Assembly: GCF_038595055.1 (NCBI RefSeq)
Contig: NZ_CP152002.1
Location: 2,648,501 to 2,712,500 of the forward strand
Source of the DNA: Paenibacillus sp. FSL R7-0345
GTDB taxonomy: Bacteria; Bacillota; Bacilli; Paenibacillales; Paenibacillaceae
DNA: 64,000 nt
Direction of reading: 5' to 3'
The notes under the pieces are model-generated. The model made no database searches and was not told where the DNA came from. It saw only the letters and a program-made list of their open reading frames with translations. Position numbers and translations under genes: made by a program. Positions 1-7,646 of the stretch are shown here, in pieces (within the stretch, counting starts at the first letter, position 1; each line of letters opens with the position of its first letter).

Positions 1-825
1 CTTTTCTTCGTGCCCTTTCACATCTTTGTGCTGACCATGCGCAGCCTGGGTGATTTTACAAGCACTGATCTCTATATTGAAACGCCGCCTTCTGCGATCT
101 ATATCCTTATTTTGGCAGCCATGATGTACTGCCTGTTTAAGGGGATTAAAGCTGTGGCCAAATCGGCCGAGCTGACCTTTCCCATTGCCGGCTTTCTGCT
201 GGCGGTGCTGCTGCTGTCCCTGCTTCATGGTGCGGAGTGGGACAACTTCCTGCCTGTAAAGGAGGACGGAATCCGTCCTGTCCTGCATGGGTCAGTAATG
301 TTTCTGGCTTATCCGAACAGTGAAATTGCGTTAAGCCTTTTTCTGGCATCTTGTATAAAAAATAAGAAGACCTACAGTAAAGCCCTTTGGCACAGCACCT
401 GGCTGACTGGTCTGGGTCTGCTGCTGTTGACTGTTATGGTAATAGCCGTACTCGGTGAGAATCTGCCGCAGAATATCCCTTATGCCAGCCAGTTTGCAGC
501 CAAGACCGTTACCGTAGGCGGTTTCTATGAACGGATTGAGACTGCAGTAACGGTGATCTGGTTCATCGTGATGTTCTACCGTATGATTTTTACCTACTAC
601 ATATGTACACAGGGTCTTGCTGAATTATTTGAGCTCAAAAATCACCAGCGGCTGCTGCCCCCGTTAGCGCTTTTGAGCATCCCGTTGGCCATGCTGGTCT
701 GGGATAATCCGTCTGTTATTGCAGAGATTACGGCCGTGTGGCCGACATGTGTTATTTTCTTTAACATCCTGCTGCCTTTAGTCTGGTTTATCACCTTTAG
801 GGCCAAGGGGAGGACGAAGCAATGA
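1..825 (+). CDS. GerAB-type spore germination permease, 5' partial
   Basis: This is the C-terminal three quarters of an integral membrane permease of the GerAB/GerKB family, the B subunit of germinant receptors in the spore inner membrane. The frame is open to the left edge, so the start lies outside the window; about 274 residues remain of a usual 360-370. I see roughly seven apolar segments and the family-like loop around residues 65-90 of the visible part (WDNFLPV, then FLAYPNSE). It shares fold and segment pattern with the complete gerB gene at 37444. The next gene is convergent, so this ends its operon. The rest of that receptor set must lie upstream. The family call is firm; the germinant is unknown. 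Confidence 0.85.
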   Translation, partial: LFFVPFHIFVLTMRSLGDFTSTDLYIETPPSAIYILILAAMMYCLFKGIKAVAKSAELTFPIAGFLLAVLLLSLLHGAEWDNFLPVKEDGIRPVLHGSVMFLAYPNSEIALSLFLASCIKNKKTYSKALWHSTWLTGLGLLLLTVMVIAVLGENLPQNIPYASQFAAKTVTVGGFYERIETAVTVIWFIVMFYRMIFTYYICTQGLAELFELKNHQRLLPPLALLSIPLAMLVWDNPSVIAEITAVWPTCVIFFNILLPLVWFITFRAKGRTKQ

Positions 826-860
826 TCCCCCCTTAGGCACTCCAAAGATATAGCCGCCTT

Positions 861-3329
861 TTAGATAAACAGATTATGGTTCGCTGAGGCCGCCTCACCC
901 AAATAGTAACCGACTCCGCCGATTTTGATCCCGTCCATCAGCTCCTCCTGCCGGATACCCATAACATCCATAGACATTTGACAGGCCACCATTTCTACTC
1001 CCTGTGCAGCTGCGCTCTGAATGAGCTCTTCCAGTGAGGCAACATTGTTGGCCGACATGATGCTGCGGATCAGCTTCGGACCTGCACCGAGCATGTTCAT
1101 TCTAGATAAGCCCAGCTTGCGGCTGCTCCCCGGCAGCATCATGTCAAACATCCGGCCAAGCATGGTTTTTGAAACAGATGGGGGCTGAGGCTTGCGTAAT
1201 ATACTTAGTCCCCAGAAGGTGAAGAACATCGTTACTTTACGGCCGCTGGCAGCAGCTCCGTTGGCTATGATAAAAGAGGCGATTGCTTTATCCAGATCAC
1301 CGCTGAAGACAACCATGGTACTTGCAGGCTCTGCAGCAGAAGTAACTTCTGATTGAGGGGAAGGGGTCGGCGTCTTCTTCGCAATTATCGCCTCAATAGT
1401 TCCACCCTTTCCCCGGTCCAGCTGAAGAAGCTGTGAGCCGGACATGGCCGCCCATGCCTTCACATCCTCATAGAAGCCCGGATCAGATGCCTGTACACGG
1501 AGAGTCTGGCCTTCAGCAAGCTGATCCATGGCCTGCTTGACCTGCATTAACGGGCCGGGACAGCTTAAACCGCATACGTTTAAATCGTTGTCTATCTGAA
1601 AAGCAGGTTCTCTTTCAGCAGAAGCAATGCCGTTGTTCTTATGATCTGTCCCGCTGCCGCCATCCGGTCCGGAGAATGGAGCGGGCTTATACTGCGACTC
1701 CCGGTACGTTTTATATCCGCCGCTGAGATTTTTTACCTGATAACCATGCTGCCGCAGAATTTGGGTAGCTGTATATCCGCGCAGGCCAACCTGACAATAG
1801 ACCCATATCTCTTTAGAGGCATCCAGCTCATGCATGCGCGCACGGAGCTCATCTACCGGTATGGATAATGAACCAGGGATGTGCCCGTTCTGATGCTCCA
1901 GAGCACTGCGTACATCCAGCAGGATCGTTTGCTCCGGCTCGCGTAAATGAAGCTGGTCATACGTATACAGCTGCACACGGCCGGCTATATTATTTTCTGC
2001 TGCATAACCGGCCATGTTAACCGGATCTTTGGCAGATGAGTAAGGAGGGGCATAACACAGCTCAAGCTCGGCAAGATCGCTGACCTGACCGCCAAAGTGA
2101 ATGGCTGTCGCAATAGCATCAATCCGCTTGTCTACCCCGTCATAGCCGACTGCCTGTGCGCCAAGAATTTTACCTTCCGGCGTATACAGCAGTTTAAGGG
2201 TTATCGGACTTGCGCCGGGATAGTAGGAGGCATGTGACCCTGGATGTACGACGACTGTCTGATAGCTGACGCCAAGACGGTTCAATGTCTTCTCATTACT
2301 GCCTGTTGCTGCTCCGGTAAGTCCGAATACCTTAATAACAGAGGAGCCCTGGGTTCCTTTATAGACAGAATCGAGTCCGGCAATCCGGTCGGCAATGATC
2401 CGGCCTTGCTTGTTGGCAGGGCCAGCAAGCGGAACGGCAGTTCTGGTGCCATGAATGAAATCCGTAACCTCAATGGCATCGCCTGCAGCGTAAATATGCG
2501 GAAGATTGGTTTCCAGTGCTTCATTTACAAGGATATGTCCGCGTTCGCCAAGCCCGATTCCGCTGCCCCGCAGAAAACCTGTGTCCGGAGTAACCCCAAT
2601 CGCCAGAATGACCAGATCTGCAGTCAGCATACGGCCGCCTGCAAGCTCTACACCAATACCTTGATTGAGGGAATGGAAGCCCTGGACACGCTCTGAGAAT
2701 AGCAGATTTATGCCATGCTGTTCCATTTCCCGGGCAATGGGTGCTGCCAGCTCCGGATCAAATGGTGCCAGCAGCTGCCCGTTTCCTTCAACCAGCGTCA
2801 CTGCTAATCCGGCTTCCTTTAGATTCTCGGCCATTTCAACACCGATGAATCCGCCGCCGATTACAATAGAAGATTGGTTGTTATGAGAAGTAATGAGTTC
2901 TTTGATACGGTCAATATCCGGAATGTTGCGGACGGTATGAATGAGCGGATGGTCCTTTCCGGGCAGATCGGGAATGATGGGCCGGGCACCCGGTGACAGG
3001 ATCAGCTCATCATAGCTTTCTTCGTATCGTCCCCGTTCCCCGCTCTGGACTTGGACCGTACGTGCGACAGGGTCAACGCTTATGACTTCGCTCTGAATCC
3101 GCACATCAATCCGGAAACGGTCTGCCATGCCTTTAGGGGTTTGAACCAGCAGGCGTTCGCGGTCTGCAATTGTACCACCTATATAATAGGGTAAGCCGCA
3201 ATTGGCAAACGAGATGTAGGGGCCTTTCTCAAAAAGAATAATATCGGCATGCTCATCGAGCCGGCGCAGGCGGGCTGCGGCGGAGGCACCTCCGGCAACT
3301 CCGCCCACAATCAATACTTTCTTGCTCAT
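861..3329 (-). CDS. cdr: CoA-disulfide reductase fused to rhodanese, TusA and DsrE-like domains
   Basis: An 822-residue four-module protein for cytoplasmic thiol or persulfide chemistry. Residues 1-445 form a pyridine nucleotide-disulfide reductase of the CoA-disulfide reductase type: an N-terminal FAD motif (GGVAGGASAAAR) and a single redox cysteine at about position 44 in SFANCGLPYY. Residues 455-545 are a rhodanese domain with active-site Cys near 512 (VYCQVGLRG). Around 580-650 is a TusA-like domain with the CPGP motif, and about 665-822 a DsrE/DsrF-like domain. Family knowledge links these modules to reduction of CoA disulfide or persulfide and sulfur relay. The start codon overlaps the end of the ArsR gene by 4 bp, so the two are one operon. 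All key cysteines that I can place are present. Confidence 0.9.
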   Translation of the reverse strand: MSKKVLIVGGVAGGASAAARLRRLDEHADIILFEKGPYISFANCGLPYYIGGTIADRERLLVQTPKGMADRFRIDVRIQSEVISVDPVARTVQVQSGERGRYEESYDELILSPGARPIIPDLPGKDHPLIHTVRNIPDIDRIKELITSHNNQSSIVIGGGFIGVEMAENLKEAGLAVTLVEGNGQLLAPFDPELAAPIAREMEQHGINLLFSERVQGFHSLNQGIGVELAGGRMLTADLVILAIGVTPDTGFLRGSGIGLGERGHILVNEALETNLPHIYAAGDAIEVTDFIHGTRTAVPLAGPANKQGRIIADRIAGLDSVYKGTQGSSVIKVFGLTGAATGSNEKTLNRLGVSYQTVVVHPGSHASYYPGASPITLKLLYTPEGKILGAQAVGYDGVDKRIDAIATAIHFGGQVSDLAELELCYAPPYSSAKDPVNMAGYAAENNIAGRVQLYTYDQLHLREPEQTILLDVRSALEHQNGHIPGSLSIPVDELRARMHELDASKEIWVYCQVGLRGYTATQILRQHGYQVKNLSGGYKTYRESQYKPAPFSGPDGGSGTDHKNNGIASAEREPAFQIDNDLNVCGLSCPGPLMQVKQAMDQLAEGQTLRVQASDPGFYEDVKAWAAMSGSQLLQLDRGKGGTIEAIIAKKTPTPSPQSEVTSAAEPASTMVVFSGDLDKAIASFIIANGAAASGRKVTMFFTFWGLSILRKPQPPSVSKTMLGRMFDMMLPGSSRKLGLSRMNMLGAGPKLIRSIMSANNVASLEELIQSAAAQGVEMVACQMSMDVMGIRQEELMDGIKIGGVGYYLGEAASANHNLFI

Positions 3330-3640
3330 GATTCACAATCTTCCTCTCCGAATAAAATAGGTATAATCTGTTCGATCCGCTGATCAGCAAGCACGTAGTT
3401 CACTTCCAGGCCGTTGCGCTCGGTTTCTACAATGCCTGCACTGCGCAGCTTCTGCAGATGCTGGGACACTGTCGACTGCGGAAGATCCAGGCATTCCTGC
3501 ATATAGGATACATTGCATTTTTTCTTGCGCATCAGACCGCGTACAATGCACAGACGGACAGGGTGAGACAAAGCTTTTAATAATTCAGCCAGTTCGTTAA
3601 ATTGCCTGGAATCACTATTGGAAAAAGCGGACTGATTCAT
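3326..3640 (-). CDS. ArsR-family transcriptional regulator
   Basis: A 104-residue winged-helix repressor of the ArsR/SmtB family. The recognition region LPQSTVSQHLQKLRSAGIV is typical. I chose the ATG at 3640 because GGGAGGA sits 5-6 bases upstream; an in-frame start 12 codons earlier has no such site and would lie in the likely operator. It overlaps the reductase gene by 4 bp and so probably controls it. It lacks the ELCVC metal site of classical ArsR but has several cysteines (in LCIVRG, KKKCNV, QECLDL and near the C-terminus). With a persulfide-handling partner, a sulfur-species sensor is a reasonable inference, not shown. Confidence 0.88.
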   Translation of the reverse strand: MNQSAFSNSDSRQFNELAELLKALSHPVRLCIVRGLMRKKKCNVSYMQECLDLPQSTVSQHLQKLRSAGIVETERNGLEVNYVLADQRIEQIIPILFGEEDCES

Positions 3641-3666
3641 GGTATTCCTCCCATGTGGATATATCA

Positions 3667-3690
3667 CTATATTCAAATAATACGATATAG
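3667..3690 (-). promoter_or_regulatory. Putative ArsR operator dyad
   Basis: An AT-rich 24-bp imperfect dyad with outer arms CTATAT and ATATAG lies 26 bases upstream of the ArsR start codon, the usual place for an autoregulatory ArsR-family operator. The arms are short and the region is AT-rich, so chance is possible. Confidence 0.4.
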
Positions 3691-3752
3691 TTTCAGCAAA
3701 GTCAAACCCTTACGGGAAATAAACTTTGCTCCAACTGGTAGTGCGGACTTGT

Positions 3753-4940
3753 TTATATCTCCAGATCCTGCAGAAGCTGAAGCGCTGCACCAGTCATAGC
3801 GCTTTCTTCTCTAAGAATACCGGGAGTGAATACAGGATGATAGCTTGGGGAGTCAAATATATTTTTCCGTGCCACGTTTACAGCTGTTTCATAGACCAGG
3901 GGATCAGCATTAACGAGTGCCCCGCCGACAATAACATATTCCGGAAGAAGCGTGTTAATCATATTGGCAAGCCCGACGCCCAGGTAGGAAGCTGTTTCAA
4001 GGAACATTTCCCGGACAAAAGAGTCATTACGTTCCAGGGCTTCGAGCAGAGCAGGAAAGGTAATATGCTCAGGCGGAACAGCCGGCAGAGAGCTTTCACG
4101 GCCGATCCGCAGCTGGGACTGTATGCGTTCCTCCAATGAAGGGAGGGACACATAGGCTTCGAGTGCACCGTAATTTCCCGTCTCCCCGAGTCTCCGCCCG
4201 CCTGTCTGAATGATCATCTGGCCGATGGCTCCCTCAGTATCAGCAGTGCCCCGGATAATCTGCCCCCCGGACATAATGGATGACCTGATATTAACGCCTG
4301 CGTGGACATACAGCATATTCTTGCAGGCTTCATCCCGGAGTGCCCAGTGCTCCGCCAATAATGCGGTGTTAGCCCCGTTATCAAGCTTGACCGGAAGCTG
4401 CATCCGTTCTGCAAACAGCCTGCAGATAGGCACACTGCTCCAGGCATCAGACAAAAAATATTTTGGCTTCAGGATGACCCCTGTTTTTGAATCCAGCGGA
4501 CCGACTGCCCCGATTCCCAAACCTAATAACTGTTCATATTGTATATGGTGCTTTTGCAGCAGGATAGCTGTTTCTTTTACTACAAGTTCAATCAGGCGTT
4601 CAGGCGAAAGCTCAGGACTCATCTCCCAGTGTACAGAGGATAAACAGTTAAGCTGCAGATCGAACAAGCCAAGGGATGAGCTGATCCGCGAAATATCCAG
4701 TCCCAGTAAATAACGGTATGAGGGATTGGCCTGAAAAAGAATCGGTTTACGCCCGCCGGTTGATGTACCCAGTCCGGAAACAAGGATCAGCTCCTGCGCC
4801 AGCAGCTCTTCGAGAATCCGGGTCATGCTGCTGCTTGTAATGGAGAAATGCTCGAGTAGATCTGCTTTGGAGACCGTTCCCAGGTAGGCGATCCGGTTAT
4901 AGATTTGCTTTTTAATAGAATAGAGTGAAGGATTAGGCAT
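3753..4940 (-). CDS. ROK-family transcriptional regulator (NagC/XylR type)
   Basis: A 395-residue protein with an N-terminal winged helix (about residues 10-65, with the STGGRKP turn leading into the next domain) followed by a ROK sugar-kinase-like domain. The ROK zinc motif CxCGxxGC is not conserved: the corresponding stretch reads GETGNYGALE, without cysteines. The NDAN catalytic motif reads DNGAN, so the catalytic aspartate is replaced. The protein is therefore expected to bind a sugar ligand and DNA but not to phosphorylate. A ribosome binding site (GGAG) lies about 11 bases before the ATG. A perfect palindrome 53 bases upstream is a candidate autoregulatory operator. No sugar gene is adjacent, so the regulated pathway is unknown. 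Confidence 0.9.
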   Translation of the reverse strand: MPNPSLYSIKKQIYNRIAYLGTVSKADLLEHFSITSSSMTRILEELLAQELILVSGLGTSTGGRKPILFQANPSYRYLLGLDISRISSSLGLFDLQLNCLSSVHWEMSPELSPERLIELVVKETAILLQKHHIQYEQLLGLGIGAVGPLDSKTGVILKPKYFLSDAWSSVPICRLFAERMQLPVKLDNGANTALLAEHWALRDEACKNMLYVHAGVNIRSSIMSGGQIIRGTADTEGAIGQMIIQTGGRRLGETGNYGALEAYVSLPSLEERIQSQLRIGRESSLPAVPPEHITFPALLEALERNDSFVREMFLETASYLGVGLANMINTLLPEYVIVGGALVNADPLVYETAVNVARKNIFDSPSYHPVFTPGILREESAMTGAALQLLQDLEI

Positions 4941-4992
4941 TAATAATCTGCTCCATTTCCTAGTGGATAGGTCGGGATATTTAGAGTATAGC

Positions 4993-5012
4993 GGATAAAA
5001 CGGGTTTTATCC
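4993..5012. promoter_or_regulatory. Perfect 20-bp palindrome, candidate ROK operator
   Basis: GGATAAAACGGGTTTTATCC is two 9-bp arms around a GG centre without mismatch. It lies in the divergent gap between the ROK regulator and the chromate transporter genes, 53 bases before the ROK start. Position and symmetry suggest the ROK protein's own operator; control of the divergent chr genes is also possible. Confidence 0.6.
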
Positions 5013-5165
5013 AGTTATTGATATAGGAATAATGAAGTTAATTTCATTTTGAATTAAAGATGGATTATTTTTCATGCGGAAAGCGGATTTGTAAGTCTGC
5101 AGTCTGAGAAAATTCAAGAGAATTTACGTAATGTGAATATACTTTTATCCAAAATGGAATTAACA

Positions 5166-5174
5166 TGTTATAAT
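5166..5174 (+). promoter_or_regulatory. Extended -10 promoter element for the chr-lgt operon
   Basis: TGTTATAAT matches an extended -10 (TGN plus TATAAT) 51 bases before the first chr start codon. No good -35 is seen at 17 bases upstream, which is tolerated with an extended -10. Confidence 0.5.
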
Positions 5175-5224
5175 TTATAAGCTGATAAGGCACACGGGGC
5201 AATAGGAGTTACGGAGGTTTTGCA

Positions 5225-5860
5225 ATGAACGTACGGAAAAAGGAAAAGATTATCGTTTTGCTGCAGTTATTCATCCTTTTTTTAAAACTGGGGCCTTCGA
5301 CCTTCGGAGGCGGATATGCGATGATTGCAGCCATTGAGCGGGAGATTGTGAATAAAAAGGGCTGGCTGAAGCCGGGCGAGATCGGGGATATGGTTTCGGT
5401 CGCGGGTTCTGCCCCTGGAGGAGTCGCCGTTAACTCGGCTGCTTTTGTAGGGTATAAGCTGGCGGGTGTCGCGGGGGCCGTCGTTGCAGTATTTGCCATT
5501 ACGCTGCCCACTTTTCTGATCGTGCTGATCCTGAGCATTTTAGGCATGCTGTTTCAGGACGTTCCCAAAGTTGCGGCTGCCCTCAAAGGTGTGCATGCTG
5601 CAGTGGTCGCTTTAATTATTGTGGCCGCTTTTAAAATAGGCAAGGCATCAATTATGGATATCCCCACGTTGCTGATCGCTGCTATCACTGTTCTGCTGCT
5701 GCTGTTCACACCGCTCCACTCCTTCTATCTGATCCTGGGCGGACCGGTTGCAGGAGTAGCGATTATTGCGGTCAAAAGGGTGCTTGGTCTTTCAGCCCAA
5801 ACAGAAAAGCAGGTGAAGGACCAGCAGCCTGATTTGAATTATCTTGAATATTACATCTGA
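5225..5860 (+). CDS. Chromate transporter, first short subunit
   Basis: A 211-residue membrane protein of the CHR family, single-domain (short-chain) type. The motif FLKLGPSTFGGGYAMI near the N-terminus, followed by EREIV and the WL(K/R)PGE stretch, is diagnostic. Short CHR proteins occur as pairs of homologous halves that insert with opposite topology and together match the long ChrA. The partner starts 13 bases downstream. A GGAGGT site stands 7 bases before the ATG. The family exports chromate in characterised cases; many members have untested substrates. It is first in an operon with its partner and lgt. Confidence 0.9.
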   Translation: MNVRKKEKIIVLLQLFILFLKLGPSTFGGGYAMIAAIEREIVNKKGWLKPGEIGDMVSVAGSAPGGVAVNSAAFVGYKLAGVAGAVVAVFAITLPTFLIVLILSILGMLFQDVPKVAAALKGVHAAVVALIIVAAFKIGKASIMDIPTLLIAAITVLLLLFTPLHSFYLILGGPVAGVAIIAVKRVLGLSAQTEKQVKDQQPDLNYLEYYI

Positions 5861-5873
5861 AGGTGCTGGTAGC

Positions 5874-6407
5874 ATGTTACTGGAATTATTTTTATTGTTC
5901 CTGAAGGTTGGATTGATCTCATTTGGCGGAGGGTATGCGGTGATTGCGCTGATTCAACGTGAAATTACTGAAAAAGGCTGGGTTACCGCAGGGCATTTTC
6001 AGGAGCTGGTTGCCATGGCGGGAATGGCCCCGGGCTCCATAGCAACCAATACAGCCACGCTGATCGGCTATTCGCAAATGGGTCTGTTGGGCGGAGCTGT
6101 TTCTACCATCGGCATTATTCTGCCGTCGCTCCTGATTGTCATCCTGCTGACGGCTTTTTTTCTGCGGATGCACAGCAATAACTGGGTACGGTCCTCTTTT
6201 TACGGATTACGTCCCATTATTGCCGGCCTCATCGCATATGCTGCCATTCATTTCTTCATAGGAAGCACAGAGGGGGACTGGCTGAGCTGGCCGGCCTTGG
6301 GGATGCTGCTGATTTGCGGGGCTAGTCTGATTGCGGTAATCCGGTATAAAATTCATCCGTTTGCAGTGATTCTCCTGTCGGCGGTAGGCGGAATTGTTTT
6401 GTTTTAA
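5874..6407 (+). CDS. Chromate transporter, second short subunit
   Basis: A 177-residue CHR-family half, with FLKVGLISFGGGYAV, QREI and MAGMAPGSIATNTA. I chose the ATG at 5874, which has GAAGGTG about 8 bases upstream. An in-frame TTG at 5844 would overlap the preceding gene and lacks a site. It forms the heteromeric pair with the gene just upstream. The 39-base gap to lgt suggests all three share one transcript. Confidence 0.9.
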   Translation: MLLELFLLFLKVGLISFGGGYAVIALIQREITEKGWVTAGHFQELVAMAGMAPGSIATNTATLIGYSQMGLLGGAVSTIGIILPSLLIVILLTAFFLRMHSNNWVRSSFYGLRPIIAGLIAYAAIHFFIGSTEGDWLSWPALGMLLICGASLIAVIRYKIHPFAVILLSAVGGIVLF

Positions 6408-6446
6408 TGAATCATCTGACAAAATAATAAGGAGGTGACCAGCGGT

Positions 6447-7340
6447 ATGCTGAACCCGATTGCTTTTTCCATAGGGCCGCTTTCAGTACACTGGTACGGG
6501 ATCATTATTGGAATTGGTGCTCTTCTGGGGTTAATGTTTGCTATTCGTGAGGGAAGTCGGTTTGGGCTAGCAAAAGAATTTTTCTACGATCTGCTGCTGA
6601 TTGGACTTCCCTCTGCCATAGTGGGTGCCAGAATCTATTACGTGGCTTTTGAGTGGGATGGCTATAAGAATAACCTGGCTGAAATATTCATGATCTGGCA
6701 CGGCGGTATCGCGATTTACGGTGCGTTGATAGGTGCAGTAATTGCAGCGGTCATTTACACAAAGAGAAAAGGATATCATTTCTGGAGAATTGCCGACATT
6801 TGTGCACCCGGATTAATTACAGGGCAAATGATCGGGCGCTGGGGAAATTTTGTCAATCAGGAGGCCCACGGCGGTCCTGTTTCGCAGGGATTTCTTGAAA
6901 ACAGTTTGCACTTGCCTTCTTTTATCGTGAAGCAGATGTACATAGACGGCCAGTACTACCATCCAACCTTTTTATATGAATCGGTATGGAGTTTAACCGG
7001 ACTTATTCTGCTATTGTTCCTGCGGCGGAGACGCTTTCTGAAAGCTGGTGAACTCTTTATGGGTTATTTCATTTGGTACTCCATCGGACGCTTCTATGTA
7101 GAAGGAGTCCGTACAGACAGCCTGTCCTTTGCCGGACCGGAATGGCTTGCAGATCTGTTAAAAGCATTATGGAGCCCGGTAAGCTTCTTGGGCTGGGGGA
7201 CGATGAAGGCAGGAGAAAATATCCGGACCTCGCAGCTGCTGGCGGTTCTCATTATCCTGGTTGCAGCAGCTTTTATAATGGTTAGACGGATAGGGAAATC
7301 CGCGGTACCGTATCATTCGGATATTGAACGGGAAATTTGA
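6447..7340 (+). CDS. lgt: Prolipoprotein diacylglyceryl transferase
   Basis: A 297-residue polytopic membrane enzyme that transfers diacylglycerol from phosphatidylglycerol to the lipobox cysteine of prelipoproteins. Diagnostic motifs are LSVHWYGIIIG at the N-terminus, GARIYYV, the Lgt signature GRWGNFVNQEAHGG starting near residue 130, HPTFLYES and the C-terminal GRFYVEGVRTDSL. I set the start at the ATG at 6447, 11 bases after GGAGG; a GTG at 6435 overlaps that site. Lgt serves every lipoprotein in the window, including four solute-binding proteins and GerC. Coupling to chr genes rather than to hprK is unusual and may mark a second lgt copy. Confidence 0.95.
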   Translation: MLNPIAFSIGPLSVHWYGIIIGIGALLGLMFAIREGSRFGLAKEFFYDLLLIGLPSAIVGARIYYVAFEWDGYKNNLAEIFMIWHGGIAIYGALIGAVIAAVIYTKRKGYHFWRIADICAPGLITGQMIGRWGNFVNQEAHGGPVSQGFLENSLHLPSFIVKQMYIDGQYYHPTFLYESVWSLTGLILLLFLRRRRFLKAGELFMGYFIWYSIGRFYVEGVRTDSLSFAGPEWLADLLKALWSPVSFLGWGTMKAGENIRTSQLLAVLIILVAAAFIMVRRIGKSAVPYHSDIEREI

Positions 7341-7411
7341 GCAGGTTATTATTTGTAAAAGATTACCTATATTTCATAGATTATGTTAACGCATAATCAA
7401 TATTTATCTTT

Positions 7412-7446
7412 CAGCAGCCGGCAAGAATAAGCCGGCTGCTGTTTTT
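7412..7446 (+). terminator. Rho-independent terminator after lgt
   Basis: A perfect 11-bp stem (CAGCAGCCGGC / GCCGGCTGCTG) with an 8-base loop is followed by five T. It ends the chr-lgt transcript. Nothing further is recognisable in the following 200 bases up to the next start. Confidence 0.92.
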
Positions 7447-7646
7447 ATATTAGAAAAATGTGACTTTTTTCTTAGTTTCATTTTGGGATCCGACGGTTTT
7501 TCCCCACAGACTAGTCCAAAAGTATAATTTTGCAGCACTTTACATAAAACTGGGTTTTTCTTGATCCTTACATGATAGCATATAAGACGACAAGCGGTGG
7601 ACAATTATGGAAAAGGCCGCCGATCTACTATCCAAGGAGGCATGAC

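Noticed and set aside
5019..5060. TTAATT/AATTAA dyad between the ROK and chr genes
   Set aside because: Six-base AT arms in an AT-rich gap are expected by chance; the GGATAAAAC palindrome is far stronger.
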